64,000 nucleotides of DNA from ZC4RG30 sp039932715 (lineage in GTDB: Bacteria; Pseudomonadota; Gammaproteobacteria; Steroidobacterales; Steroidobacteraceae), in the NCBI GenBank assembly GCA_039932715.1, contig JBDTPN010000013.1, positions 1 through 64,000 on the forward strand, in the 5' to 3' direction. Both the position numbers and the translations under genes were made by a program. Positions within the stretch are counted from its first letter, which is position 1; each line of letters opens with the position of its first letter. Below, in pieces: positions 7,698-17,822 of this stretch. The notes under the pieces are model-generated. The model did not search any database. It saw only the letters and a program-made list of their open reading frames with translations, and was not told the DNA's origin.

Positions 7698-9337
7698 GAC
7701 GCCGCTGCCACCGGCAACTGCGCCGCGCGCGAGATGCGTGCCGCCTTGACGAAAGCGGAGAACAGCGGATGTCCGTCACGCGGTGTCGAGGTGAACTCGG
7801 GATGGAATTGCGTGGCAATGAACCAGGGATGGTCGGGCAGCTCCACGATTTCCACCAGGCCATCGCGCGAGAAACCCGAAAACAGGAAACCCGCGCGCTC
7901 GAACTGGCCCAGGTAGTTGTTGTTGAATTCGTAGCGATGGCGGTGGCGTTCGCGGATCACGTCCGCGCCATACAACGCGCGCGCCGCAGTACCGGCGCCC
8001 AGTTCCACTTCCTGCGCGCCCAGGCGCATGGTGCCGCCCAGGTCTGATTTCTCATTGCGCTGCTGCGCTCCCATGGCCTGGTCCTGCCACTCGGTGATCA
8101 TGGCGATGACCGGGAAGGCAGTGGCGCGGTCGAATTCCGTGCTGTGCGCCCCTTCGAGTCCCAGCTTGTGACGCGCATATTCAATCACCGCAACCTGCAT
8201 CCCAAGGCATATGCCCAGGTAAGGGATGCGTTTCTCGCGCGCGTATTTCACGGCCTGGATCTTGCCCTCGATGCCACGTTCGCCGAAGCCACCAGGGACC
8301 AGCACCGCATCCATGCCGTCGAGGCAATCGGTGCCACGGGCCTCGATATCCGTCGACTCGATGTAATGCACATTCACGCGCGTGCGCGTCCTGATGCCGG
8401 CATGGGTCAACGCTTCATTGAGCGAGATGTAGGAGTCGCGCATCTGGACGTACTTGCCCACCATGGCGATGTCCACCACGGCGTCGGGATGCGCCTTGGC
8501 CTGCACCACCTGCCGCCACTCGGCAAGGTCAGTGGGTGGCGCCGTCAGGCCCAGCCGCCGCACGACGATGTCGTCGAGGCCCTGCTCATGCAGCAGCATG
8601 GGGATCTTGTAGATGTCGTCTGCGTCCACAGCGCTGATGACGGCGCGCTCCTCGACATTGGTGAACAGGGCGATCTTGCGGCGCTGCTCATCGGGGATGG
8701 GATCCTTGCAGCGGCATAGCAGGATGTCGGGCTGGATGCCGATGCCGCGCAGCTCTTTCACCGAATGCTGAGTGGGCTTGGTCTTGATTTCCGAACCGCC
8801 GACCACTGGCACCAGCGTCAGGTGCATGTACACCACGCTGTCACGGCCCAGCTCCACGCCCATCTGGCGTATGGCCTCGAGGAACGGCAGCGACTCGATG
8901 TCACCCACAGTGCCGCCGATTTCAACCATACACACGTCCGCATCGCCGGCGCCCAGCTTGATGCTGCGCTTGATCTCATCGGTGATATGCGGAATGACCT
9001 GCACCGTGGCGCCCAGGTAGTCGCCACGGCGCTCGCGTGCAATCACCCGTTCGTAGATCCGGCCGGTGGTGTAGTTGCTATTGCGGCCGGTGACGGTGCG
9101 CACAAAACGTTCGTAATGACCCAGGTCGAGGTCGGACTCCGTGCCATCGGTGGTGACGTACACCTCACCGTGCTGGAAGGGACTCATCGTCCCCGGATCC
9201 ACGTTGATATAGGGATCGAGCTTGACCATCGAGATCTTGAGGCCGCGGGCCTCGAGAATGGCGCCCAATGAAGCTGCGGCGATGCCCTTTCCCAATGAGG
9301 AAACGACGCCACCTGTGACGAATACATAACGGGTCAT
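7694..9337 (-). CDS. pyrG: CTP synthase
   Basis: A 547-residue two-domain enzyme that aminates UTP to CTP with glutamine. The N-terminal amidoligase domain begins with YVFVTGGVVSSLGKGI (residues 4-19). The C-terminal class I glutaminase has LVPGGFGERG and the nucleophile elbow GICLGMQ around 377-383. Full family length. It is the first gene of the pyrG-kdsA-eno-ftsB-ispD-ispF run, separated from tilS by 101 bases in which I see no convincing promoter hexamers. Confidence 0.98.
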   Translation of the reverse strand: MTRYVFVTGGVVSSLGKGIAAASLGAILEARGLKISMVKLDPYINVDPGTMSPFQHGEVYVTTDGTESDLDLGHYERFVRTVTGRNSNYTTGRIYERVIARERRGDYLGATVQVIPHITDEIKRSIKLGAGDADVCMVEIGGTVGDIESLPFLEAIRQMGVELGRDSVVYMHLTLVPVVGGSEIKTKPTQHSVKELRGIGIQPDILLCRCKDPIPDEQRRKIALFTNVEERAVISAVDADDIYKIPMLLHEQGLDDIVVRRLGLTAPPTDLAEWRQVVQAKAHPDAVVDIAMVGKYVQMRDSYISLNEALTHAGIRTRTRVNVHYIESTDIEARGTDCLDGMDAVLVPGGFGERGIEGKIQAVKYAREKRIPYLGICLGMQVAVIEYARHKLGLEGAHSTEFDRATAFPVIAMITEWQDQAMGAQQRNEKSDLGGTMRLGAQEVELGAGTAARALYGADVIRERHRHRYEFNNNYLGQFERAGFLFSGFSRDGLVEIVELPDHPWFIATQFHPEFTSTPRDGHPLFSAFVKAARISRAAQLPVAAAS

Positions 9338-9438
9338 TGGGACTACCGCCGCGAAAATATGTGGGGGAACCGCTCGCGCGGCCCGTGAACATCGACGGGC
9401 AGACAGGCTAGCAAATCAGCGTGAATTGCGCCACTGCA

Positions 9439-10767
9439 TCACGCCCAAACGATTCTGCCGCGACGCGTGGTCCTGCTGTTGGCGTGCAGCGAACCGGCCA
9501 GCCACAGATCGCGCACCCCCAGCAATGACCCACCCTGCCCGGCTGCGTACAGCAACGGCAGCGCGCCGCGCTGCCAGGTGGGAATTTCAAGCTGTTGCAG
9601 CAGGTTGCGCAGGCGGCGCCCACCCTTCAGACCCGGCCCCAGTTGCACAGTCAGTGACTCGGGCAAGCGATCCAGATCCAGATCGCCCTGCGCGTCGTGG
9701 CGAATCACAAGATCGCCGCCTGGCAGTGCCAGAGGCTGACGCCAGTCCCATTGCAAGGCGTCGGCGTCGTCCCCTGCAATGGTATTTGCGGGATGCTTCC
9801 CCACCTCAAGTATCAGGCGCCCGTGATAACGCCTCAACCGCGCGCCCGGCCAGGACAGTGAGGGGGATGCATCAGGCCTTGCGTCGAACATGCGCAAGGC
9901 TTCATCCAGCCGGCGTTCATCCGGGACGCGCGCCCCGCGGCGCGTGAACCAGCAGCGCAGCACCGCCTTCTGCCGCATCCGGTGCCAGCGACGTAGCACG
10001 GCGACTTCCAGATCGGGCCCGTCACAGGACAGCTCCAGGTCTCGCGCTGCGTCCTTGTCGAGCAGCGTCTGGGCTTCCGCGCAATGCCGCGCGCTGCGCC
10101 CAATGGTCTGGGCTACCGACGGCCAGCGTTCACGCAGCTGCGGCACCACTTTGGCACGCAGGTAGTTGCGGTCAAAGCGCAGCTGTTCATTGCTGGGATC
10201 CTCGATCCATTCCAGGCCTGCCGCATTCACGTAATCGACCAGCGCGGCCCTGCCCATGTCGAGCAGGGGTCGAACCAGCTTGCCCGTACCAAAGGGCACC
10301 GCAGGAGGCATTGCTGCAAGGCCTGAAGGTCCGGCGCCCCGCAGCAGCGCAAGCAGCACCGTTTCCATTTGATCGTCGGCATGTTGTGCCGTCAGCAACA
10401 ACTCCCCTGGACGTAGCTGTGACTTGAGGAGCTCATAACGGGCCAGTCGCGCCGCCTCTTCGAGGGAGGCACCGCGCGGCACCTGCACATGGGCGTCGCG
10501 AACCGTCAGTGCGACATCAAGGTGCCGCGCAAACCGGCGACAGAAGGCACGGAATTGCGTTGCCGCTTCCTGCAGGTGGTGATCGACATGCACCGCCCGC
10601 AATGCCAAAGCGCCTGGGAACTGTTGGCGGGCCTGGGCCAGGCAATGCAGCAGCGCTACCGAATCCAGGCCTCCGGAAAATGCGACCACGCAGTGCAGCG
10701 GCGCGGCCCGCGGCACGAGTTTCTGCAAGTGCCGCAACAATGCCTGGGATCCAAGGGGCTGACGCAT
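9439..10767 (-). CDS. tilS: tRNA(Ile)-lysidine synthetase
   Basis: A 442-residue enzyme that converts the wobble cytidine of the tRNA-Ile (CAU anticodon) to lysidine, using ATP and lysine. The N-terminal PP-loop is VVAFSGGLDSVALLHCL (about 25-41). It is followed by LLTAQHADDQMETVLLALLRG, typical of TilS, and a C-terminal RNA-binding region (KGGRRLRNLLQQ). The ATG at 10765-10767 (MRQPLGSQ) was chosen; the open frame further upstream runs into the accA coding sequence. Gap to accA is 13 bases. Confidence 0.93.
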   Translation of the reverse strand: MRQPLGSQALLRHLQKLVPRAAPLHCVVAFSGGLDSVALLHCLAQARQQFPGALALRAVHVDHHLQEAATQFRAFCRRFARHLDVALTVRDAHVQVPRGASLEEAARLARYELLKSQLRPGELLLTAQHADDQMETVLLALLRGAGPSGLAAMPPAVPFGTGKLVRPLLDMGRAALVDYVNAAGLEWIEDPSNEQLRFDRNYLRAKVVPQLRERWPSVAQTIGRSARHCAEAQTLLDKDAARDLELSCDGPDLEVAVLRRWHRMRQKAVLRCWFTRRGARVPDERRLDEALRMFDARPDASPSLSWPGARLRRYHGRLILEVGKHPANTIAGDDADALQWDWRQPLALPGGDLVIRHDAQGDLDLDRLPESLTVQLGPGLKGGRRLRNLLQQLEIPTWQRGALPLLYAAGQGGSLLGVRDLWLAGSLHANSRTTRRGRIVWA

Positions 10768-10780
10768 CGCGCCGCGGCGG

Positions 10781-11746
10781 TCAGGTTTTGGATTCGGAGA
10801 AAACACCGAAAGAGGCGAACCGCCGTTGCCGCTCGGCCAGCAGGGTTTCAGTGGGCAGCTCGGCAAGCGCATCGAGATGGCGCACCAGTGAGGCCTTGAG
10901 GTCCTGCGCAATGGTGTCAGGATCGCGGTGCGCCCCGCCCAGCGGTTCACGCAGCACTTCGTCCACCAGATTGAGCGCTGCCAACCTGTCGGCCGTGACG
11001 CCCATGGCCTCGGCCGCCACTTCCTTCTTGCCGTCGGTCTTCCACAGAATGGATGCGCAACCTTCGGGTGAGATCACCGAATACACCGAGTATTGCAGCA
11101 TGACCAGGCGGTCGCAGATGCCGATGGCAAGCGCACCGCCTGAACCGCCTTCGCCGATCACCACGCTGATGATGGGCACTTTGAAACCGGTCATTTCGAA
11201 AAGGTTGCGCGCGATGGCCTCGCTCTGGCCGCGTTCCTCGCTGCTGACTCCCGGGTAGGCGCCAGGGGTATCGATGAGGGTGACGATGGGCAGGGAAAAA
11301 CGTTCCGCCGTGCGCATGATGCGCAGCGCCTTGCGATAACCCTCGGGCTTGGGCATGCCGTAGTTGCGCCGCACGCGTTCCTTGGTGTCGCGACCCTTCT
11401 GGTGTCCGATGATCATCACCGGGCGGCCGTCGATGCGTGCGGGGCCGGCGACAATCGCCATGTCGTCGCCGAACATGCGATCGCCGTGCAGTTCGGTGAA
11501 TTCCGTGCAGATGAGATTGATGTAGTCGAGCGTATACGGGCGTCGCGGATGTCGCGCAATCTGCGTCACCTGCCAGGGGGTGAGGGACGCGAAGATGCTG
11601 GTGGTGAGCTGCCGGCTCTTGGACTGCAGCCGCGCCACCTCGTCCTTGAGGTTGATCCTCGAGTCCGACGTCACATGCTGGAGTTCCTCGATCTTGGCCT
11701 CCAGCTCGGCGATCGGCTGCTCGAAATCAAGAAAACTGACGGCCAC
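10781..11746 (-). CDS. accA: Acetyl-CoA carboxylase carboxyltransferase, alpha subunit
   Basis: A 321-residue subunit that, with AccD, transfers carboxyl from biotin to acetyl-CoA to make malonyl-CoA. The start (FLDFEQPIAELEAKIEEL), LIDTPGAYPG and GEGGSGGALAI are diagnostic. The start codon is GTG (11744-11746), preceded by AGG about 8 bases upstream. It lies between dnaE and tilS, the usual dnaE-accA-tilS order of Gammaproteobacteria. Confidence 0.97.
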   Translation of the reverse strand: MAVSFLDFEQPIAELEAKIEELQHVTSDSRINLKDEVARLQSKSRQLTTSIFASLTPWQVTQIARHPRRPYTLDYINLICTEFTELHGDRMFGDDMAIVAGPARIDGRPVMIIGHQKGRDTKERVRRNYGMPKPEGYRKALRIMRTAERFSLPIVTLIDTPGAYPGVSSEERGQSEAIARNLFEMTGFKVPIISVVIGEGGSGGALAIGICDRLVMLQYSVYSVISPEGCASILWKTDGKKEVAAEAMGVTADRLAALNLVDEVLREPLGGAHRDPDTIAQDLKASLVRHLDALAELPTETLLAERQRRFASFGVFSESKT

Positions 11747-11796
11747 AGCTAACCTGCTGGTTGCGATAATCGGACAGGTTAGTGGTCGGGCGTGGT

Positions 11797-14700
11797 CTAG
11801 TGCAAGCCGGCGGGCGCGTCATACAGCAGCTGCAGGCCCTCACGCCCCACCAGCGACTCCAGTTCGTCCATCAGGGCCGGCGTCGGACGGATGGTCCAGT
11901 CGCTGCCCAGCGCCAGGGTGCAGCCAGCGCCCTCGCCGCGGTAGCGCACCAGCACCTCGCAGGGACCTGGTCGAGAGGTGTTGAGGGCCGACTGCAGCTT
12001 CGAGATGAAATCCTGGGTGCGCTGCTCCACTGCATCGGGCCAGCGCAGGACCAGTCGACGCGCCTGCTGTTCGCGCAATGAATCCAGCAGGACAATGCGC
12101 TTGCCGCCAATGCGCCAGGCATTGCTGAAATCGTCGAAGCGCAGGTTGCCTTCGACCAGCACCAGCGCATCCTTGACCAGCAACTCGCGATACTGCTGCG
12201 CCTGCTCTTCATACAACGTCACTTCAATCCGCCCGGTGCGATCATCGAGCACGAAGCTGGTGCGGTTGTTGCGCTTGCGCAGTTCGAGGATCAGTCCGGC
12301 AGCGCTGACTGCGCGACCACCCGTATAGCGACCGCCTTCCCCTGCAACCGGCGCGCGCTCACTGACCAGGTCGCGGATGCGGGCGCTGACCAGGCGTGGC
12401 AAGTCGGATTCGTAACGCTGGATGGGATGGCCCGTGAGATACAGCCCCAGGGTCTCGCGTTCGCCTGCAAGTCGAACCGACTGGCTCCACTCCGCCAACG
12501 CCGCGGCCACCGGCGCGCCGCTGCTGCCGCCAAACAAGTCAACCTGGCCGGCTGCACTTGCCCGCATGGCCTGCTCGCCGCCCTGCACGGCGGCATCCAG
12601 ACCGGCCATCAGCGTGGCGCGATTGGCGCCCAGTCCGTCAAGACTTCCACACCGGATCAGCGCCTCGAGCACGCGGCGATTCACGCGCGTCAGATCAATT
12701 CGCTGGCACAACAGCGCCAGGCTGGCAAACGCGCCACCTGCAGTGCGTTCAGCAACCAGTGCTTCCACAGCCTGGGCACCGACGCCGCGCACGGCGCCCA
12801 GCCCATAGCGGATTGCCTGCGGCCCTTCGACGGTGAAATCGTAGGCCGAGGCGTTTATATCCGGAGGCAAAATCGTGAGTCCCATGCGCGCGCACTCGTC
12901 GACCATGGTCACGACCTTGTCGGTGTCGTCCAGATCCGCAGACAGCACCGCCGCCATGAATCCGGCCGGATAATGCGTCTTGAGCCACGCCGTCTGGTAT
13001 GACAGCACCGCGTACGCGGCCGAATGTGACTTGTTGAATCCGTAGCCGGCGAACTTTTCCATCAAATCGAAAATCGAAGCCGCGTGACGCGGATCGACGC
13101 CACGCGCCACGGCACCATCGACGAACACGCTGCGCTGCTGGGCCATTTCCTCGGCTTTTTTCTTGCCCATGGCCCGGCGCAGCAGATCCGCGCCGCCCAG
13201 CGTGTAGCCGGCCAGCACCTGGGCGATCTGCATCACCTGTTCCTGGTAGAGGATCACCCCGTAAGTGTCCTCGAGCACCGGTTTCAACAGCGGATGCAGG
13301 TAGTCGATGGCCGAACCGGGACTTTGCTTGCGGGCAATGAAGTCATCCACCATTCCGGACTGCAGCGGCCCGGGACGAAACAGCGCGACCAGGGCGACCA
13401 CGTCGCCAAAGCGGTCGGGCTTGAGGCGGCGGATGAGGTCCTTCATGCCGCGGGACTCAAGCTGGAACAAGGCGGTGGTGAAACCGGTCTTCATCAACGC
13501 ATAGGTGGCTGCGTCTTCCATGGGCAGTGTTGCCATGTCGAGCTTGTTGGCCGCTCGCTCCGGCATGGCGTTGATGATGCGCACCGCACGATCAATGATG
13601 GTCAGCGTGCGCAGCCCGAGGAAGTCGAACTTGACCAGGCCGGCGGCTTCCACGTCGTCCTTGTCGAACTGCGTGACCACAGTCGCGCCGGGGCCTTCAG
13701 AAAACAACGGCGTGAAATCCGTCAGCACTGAAGGGGCAATCACCACGCCACCCGCGTGGGTGCCCGCATTTCGCGTCAGGCCCTCAAGGGACTTTGCCAG
13801 GTCGAGCAGTGCGCGTACTTCCTCGTCGGTTTCGTACAGGCGCTTGAGTTCCGGCTCCTTCTCCAGTGCATCCGTCAGCGTGATGCCCAGCTCCATGGGA
13901 ATCAGCTTGGCAATGCGATCCACGAAGCCATAGGGGTGCCCCAGCACACGGCCCACATCGCGCACCACGGCCTTGGCTGCCATGGTGCCGTAGGTGATGA
14001 TCTGTGAGGTGCGCTCGCGACCGTATCTATTGGCAACGTATTCGATGACGCGGTCGCGCCCGTCCATGCAGAAGTCAATGTCGAAGTCGGGCATCGACAC
14101 GCGCTCTGGATTGAGGAACCGCTCGAACAACAGGTCGTGTTCGATGGGATCAAGGTCGGTGATGCGCAGTGCATACGCCACCAGCGAGCCGGCACCGGAA
14201 CCGCGCCCGGGCCCCACGGGAATGTCATTTTCGCGCGCCCAGCGGATGAAATCCGCGACGATCAGGAAGTAGCCGGCAAAGCCCATCGAACAGATCACAT
14301 CCAGTTCGCGCGCCAGGCGCACGGCATATTCCTCAGGCCTGCTGCCATCAGTGCCAGGCGCACTATGCGAAATGCGGCGCGCTGCCAAACCCGTGACTGC
14401 CGACTTGCGGATCCAGTCTTCAGCACTGGAACCATCCGGAACCGGAAACACAGGCAGGCGACTGGCTCCCAGTTTCAACTGCAGGCTGCAGCGCCGCGCG
14501 ATTTCCACGCTGTTGCGCACAGCTTCGGGAATATCGGCGAACAGCTCGGCCATCTGCTGCGGTGAGCGCAGGAACTGTTCGCGGGTGTACCGCTTGCGGC
14601 GCGATGCGTCAGACAGCAAGGCGCGTTCGCGTATGCACACGCGCGCCTCATGCGCCGGGTACTCGGATTCCTCGAGAAAGCGCACATCGTTGGTAGCCAC

Positions 14701-15291
14701 CACCGGCACATTGAATTCGCCGGCCAGTGCTACCGCGGCAGCCACATATTCAGCGTCGGTGGCCCGGCCCATGCGCTGCAGTTCCAGGTAATAGCGATCA
14801 TCGAACAATTCCTGCCAGGCCTGCACGGCGCGGCGGGCCAGTGCCGGACGGCCCAGCAGCAGTGCACGACCCACATCCCCTTCCCAGCCACCGGAGAGTG
14901 CGATCAGGCCCGACAAAGACTCGCGGGTCAGCCACGCCCGCTCGATCAGTGGAGTGGCCTGGCGCTCGCCCTCAAGATAGGCGCGCGTCACCAGTCGCGT
15001 AAGGTTGAGGTAACCGGTTTCGTTCTGGCACAGGAGGGTCAACCTGCAGGGAGCATCGCGCTCACCGGGCTCGCGCAACAGCAGGTCCACCCCAATGATG
15101 GGCTTGACGCCCCTGGCAATCGCAGCGCGATAGAACTTGACCATGGCAAACAGGTTGCATTCGTCCGTGAGTGCCACCGCGGGCATTCCCGCGGCGGCGA
15201 CGGCGTCGATGAGTCCGGGCACGCGCACCACGCTGTCGAGCAGTGAATACTCCGTGTGAACCCTCAGATGAACAAAGTTCTGCAAGCTCAT
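11797..15291 (-). CDS. dnaE: DNA polymerase III, alpha subunit
   Basis: The 1164-residue replicative polymerase. It has an N-terminal PHP domain (HLRVHTEYSLLDS, residues 8-20; ALTDECNLFAMVKF near 40-53). The catalytic palm carries MPDFDIDFCMDGRDRVIEYV (about 398-417), containing the metal-binding Asp residues. Helix-hairpin-helix and OB-fold regions follow. Length matches the single-dnaE type of Proteobacteria. Start overlaps the rnhB stop by 4 nt (ATGA). Confidence 0.98.
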   Translation of the reverse strand: MSLQNFVHLRVHTEYSLLDSVVRVPGLIDAVAAAGMPAVALTDECNLFAMVKFYRAAIARGVKPIIGVDLLLREPGERDAPCRLTLLCQNETGYLNLTRLVTRAYLEGERQATPLIERAWLTRESLSGLIALSGGWEGDVGRALLLGRPALARRAVQAWQELFDDRYYLELQRMGRATDAEYVAAAVALAGEFNVPVVATNDVRFLEESEYPAHEARVCIRERALLSDASRRKRYTREQFLRSPQQMAELFADIPEAVRNSVEIARRCSLQLKLGASRLPVFPVPDGSSAEDWIRKSAVTGLAARRISHSAPGTDGSRPEEYAVRLARELDVICSMGFAGYFLIVADFIRWARENDIPVGPGRGSGAGSLVAYALRITDLDPIEHDLLFERFLNPERVSMPDFDIDFCMDGRDRVIEYVANRYGRERTSQIITYGTMAAKAVVRDVGRVLGHPYGFVDRIAKLIPMELGITLTDALEKEPELKRLYETDEEVRALLDLAKSLEGLTRNAGTHAGGVVIAPSVLTDFTPLFSEGPGATVVTQFDKDDVEAAGLVKFDFLGLRTLTIIDRAVRIINAMPERAANKLDMATLPMEDAATYALMKTGFTTALFQLESRGMKDLIRRLKPDRFGDVVALVALFRPGPLQSGMVDDFIARKQSPGSAIDYLHPLLKPVLEDTYGVILYQEQVMQIAQVLAGYTLGGADLLRRAMGKKKAEEMAQQRSVFVDGAVARGVDPRHAASIFDLMEKFAGYGFNKSHSAAYAVLSYQTAWLKTHYPAGFMAAVLSADLDDTDKVVTMVDECARMGLTILPPDINASAYDFTVEGPQAIRYGLGAVRGVGAQAVEALVAERTAGGAFASLALLCQRIDLTRVNRRVLEALIRCGSLDGLGANRATLMAGLDAAVQGGEQAMRASAAGQVDLFGGSSGAPVAAALAEWSQSVRLAGERETLGLYLTGHPIQRYESDLPRLVSARIRDLVSERAPVAGEGGRYTGGRAVSAAGLILELRKRNNRTSFVLDDRTGRIEVTLYEEQAQQYRELLVKDALVLVEGNLRFDDFSNAWRIGGKRIVLLDSLREQQARRLVLRWPDAVEQRTQDFISKLQSALNTSRPGPCEVLVRYRGEGAGCTLALGSDWTIRPTPALMDELESLVGREGLQLLYDAPAGLH

Positions 15292-15875
15292 CTCTGGAAT
15301 GACTTTTTCGCTTCCCGCACGGGTTCGAAACTGCTGCGATGCTGGGGCGTGGGGCCCAGTCGCTGCAGTGCTTCAAGGTGATCGCTCGTAGCGTACCCCT
15401 TGTGTGTCTCGAACAGGTATCCGGGATACGTCCCCGCCATGGATTGCATCAGCTCGTCGCGGGCATGCTTGGCAAGGATGGATGCAGCGGAGATGGCCGC
15501 GATGGTTGCATCACCACGGATCACACATTCCACCTGCGCGCAGCAATGCCGGAAATCAGGTGAGCGGTTGCCATCGACCTGCACCCTCTCGGGTATGTGC
15601 ATCAGTCCAAACACCGCGCGGCGCATGGCCAGCAGCGTCGCCCCGAGGATATTGAGCGCATCGATCTCTTCGACGTCGGCCCAGGCGATATGAAAGGCAA
15701 GGGCACGGCGCTGGATGCGCTCTGAAAGTTGCGCGCGCCGGCCAGCCGTCAGGATCTTGGAATCGCGCAGACCTCTTATGGGTGACGCAGGATCAAGAAT
15801 CACGGCGGCAGCGTAAACCGGCCCCGCCAGCGGTCCGCGCCCTGCCTCATCCACTCCTGCAATCAATATGGCCAT
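15288..15875 (-). CDS. rnhB: Ribonuclease HII
   Basis: A 195-residue endonuclease that nicks RNA-DNA hybrids, including single misincorporated ribonucleotides. The first catalytic acid pair is in GVDEAGRGPLAGP (about residues 7-19), followed by the family motifs RDSKILT and ASILAKHARDE. The ATG at 15873-15875 gives MAILIAGVDEAGRG and shares one base with the lpxB stop. Ten extra codons upstream are open but not needed. Confidence 0.95.
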   Translation of the reverse strand: MAILIAGVDEAGRGPLAGPVYAAAVILDPASPIRGLRDSKILTAGRRAQLSERIQRRALAFHIAWADVEEIDALNILGATLLAMRRAVFGLMHIPERVQVDGNRSPDFRHCCAQVECVIRGDATIAAISAASILAKHARDELMQSMAGTYPGYLFETHKGYATSDHLEALQRLGPTPQHRSSFEPVREAKKSFQR

Positions 15876-17029
15876 CAGCGCGCGGCAACCAGATCCAGGA
15901 CGCACTGCGCTGCCCTGGCCGCTCCGCCCTGTCGCAGCAGCAGGTGAATGGCGCGGAATTTTTCCTGCAACAGGGCACGGCGCTGGGGGTCTTCAAGGGC
16001 AGCTTGCAACGCCAAGGCCAGCTTCGATGGCGTCACCGCCTCCTGCAGGAATTCAGGCACCAGTTCTTCATTGGCCAGCAGATTGGGGTGCGAGACGAAC
16101 CTGACTTTGACCAGGCCCAATTCGCGGGCCAGCAATGCGGTCAGGGGCGCAACGCGGTATGCAACCACCATCGGGCAACCGTAGAGCAACGTCTGCAACG
16201 TGGCGGTTCCCGATGCCACCAATGCTGCGTCCGCGGCGGCCAGCACGGTGTCGGCCGACCGGTCAACCAACCTCACCGTGGCGCCGGACTGCCTGACCTG
16301 CTGGGCAAAAATGGCAGATACCTTCTCGTTGGCCATGGGCGCAATAAAAACTGGCGGCGGATTCACTTTACCTGCAAGCAGTACCGACGCTGCTGCGAAA
16401 TCGGCGCCCAGTCGCCGCACTTCGCCCACGCGACTGCCGGGCAACAGGGCCACCACGCGCACGCCGTCCGGCACACCCAGCGCACGACGTGCCGCGGCGC
16501 GATCCACTTCAAGCGGCACCTGGTCAGCCAGCGGGTGACCGACGAATTCCGCACGCACTGCATGCTGCGCATAGAACGCGGGTTCGAATGGCAACAGGCA
16601 TAGCACGGCATCCACCGAGGCCGCGATCTTGCGCACGCGGCCTGGTCGCCACGCCCACACCTGGGGACTCACGTACTGAACCGTGATCATTCCGGACTTA
16701 CGCAGCGCGTTGGCCAATCCAAGGTTGAACGATGGGGAGTCGACGCCGATGAAAACATCCACGCGACGTTGACGAAATTCACGTTCGAGCCGTGAACGCA
16801 GGCGCAGCAATCGCGGCAGATGGCGCAGCGGTTCCACGAAGCCCATGACGGCAATCTCTTCGGAAGAACCCAGGGCTTCGCAGCCAGCTGCGCGCATGCG
16901 CTCACCCGCCAGCCCGACAAAAGTTGCGTCCGGCAAACGCTCACGCAAGGCATCTATGAGCGCAGCGCCCAGAAGGTCTCCTGACGCCTCGCCGGCGACC
17001 AGCCCGATGCGAAGCGGCCTGCCCGTCAC
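15875..17029 (-). CDS. lpxB: Lipid-A-disaccharide synthase
   Basis: A 384-residue glycosyltransferase that joins UDP-diacylglucosamine and lipid X to give the lipid A disaccharide. It begins with IGLVAGEASGDLLGAALI, the family's signature, and contains TVQYVSPQVWAWRPGR and VALLPGSRVGEVRRLG. The chosen start is GTG at 17027-17029 (MTGRPLRIG), 7 bases after the lpxA stop. The frame is open 82 codons further, but that overlaps lpxA and reads as Arg/Ser-rich junk. Confidence 0.95.
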   Translation of the reverse strand: MTGRPLRIGLVAGEASGDLLGAALIDALRERLPDATFVGLAGERMRAAGCEALGSSEEIAVMGFVEPLRHLPRLLRLRSRLEREFRQRRVDVFIGVDSPSFNLGLANALRKSGMITVQYVSPQVWAWRPGRVRKIAASVDAVLCLLPFEPAFYAQHAVRAEFVGHPLADQVPLEVDRAAARRALGVPDGVRVVALLPGSRVGEVRRLGADFAAASVLLAGKVNPPPVFIAPMANEKVSAIFAQQVRQSGATVRLVDRSADTVLAAADAALVASGTATLQTLLYGCPMVVAYRVAPLTALLARELGLVKVRFVSHPNLLANEELVPEFLQEAVTPSKLALALQAALEDPQRRALLQEKFRAIHLLLRQGGAARAAQCVLDLVAAR

Positions 17030-17036
17030 CGCGCCG

Positions 17037-17813
17037 TTACCGGACCAAGCTGCGGGTGGACTGGCCGATGAAGTCGACGAAGATCCTGAGGCAATCGTGT
17101 TGCGCCGCCATTTCCTGCAGCTTGGGCACCGCTTCTTCGAGTCGCAGGTTACTGCGATACAGCACCCGGTAGGCATTGCGGATGGCGCGGATCTGTTCCT
17201 CGCTGAAGCCGCGACGCTTGAGGCCTTCACTGTTGACCGCACGCGGCTCGGCGGGCTGGCCCGAGGCCAGCACATAAGGGGGCACGTCGCGGGTCACGGC
17301 TGTCATGTTGCCGATGAACGCATGCGCCCCGACCTTGGTGAATTGATGCACGCCGGAGTAACCGCTCATGATGACCCAGTCGCCCAGCTCTACATGCCCG
17401 CCCAGCATCACCACGTTGGACAGCACTATCTTGTTGCCCAGCACACAGTCATGGGCCACGTGCGAATACGCCAGCAGCATGTTGTCATCGCCAATGCGCG
17501 TTACCGCCCTTCCGGTGACCGTGCCGCGATTGACGGTGACGTATTCGCGGAACACATTGCGATCGCCCACTTCCAGACGCGTGGGCTCACCCTTGTATTT
17601 CTTGTCCTGTGGCGCATCACCCAGCGACGCGAACTGGAACACCTGGTTGTCCGCACCCAGCACCGTGGGCCCGTTGACGATGGAATGCGCGCCGATGCTG
17701 CAGCGGGGCCCGATGGTCACGTCCGGCCCGATCACGGCGAAAGCGCCCACTTCAACATCTTCGGCAAGCTCGGCCTTGGGAGAGACGACTGCCCGGGGAT
17801 CAATGCGCGACAT
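17037..17813 (-). CDS. lpxA: UDP-N-acetylglucosamine acyltransferase
   Basis: A 258-residue cytoplasmic trimer that adds the first 3-hydroxyacyl chain to UDP-GlcNAc in lipid A synthesis. Left-handed beta-helix hexapeptide repeats run through roughly residues 3-185. The catalytic His lies in LLAYSHVAHDCVLGN (about 113-127). The C-terminal helical part contains AIRNAYRVLYRSNLRLEEA. It sits between fabZ and lpxB in the conserved lpxD-fabZ-lpxA-lpxB order. Confidence 0.97.
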   Translation of the reverse strand: MSRIDPRAVVSPKAELAEDVEVGAFAVIGPDVTIGPRCSIGAHSIVNGPTVLGADNQVFQFASLGDAPQDKKYKGEPTRLEVGDRNVFREYVTVNRGTVTGRAVTRIGDDNMLLAYSHVAHDCVLGNKIVLSNVVMLGGHVELGDWVIMSGYSGVHQFTKVGAHAFIGNMTAVTRDVPPYVLASGQPAEPRAVNSEGLKRRGFSEEQIRAIRNAYRVLYRSNLRLEEAVPKLQEMAAQHDCLRIFVDFIGQSTRSLVR

Positions 17814-17822
17814 CGTTAACCT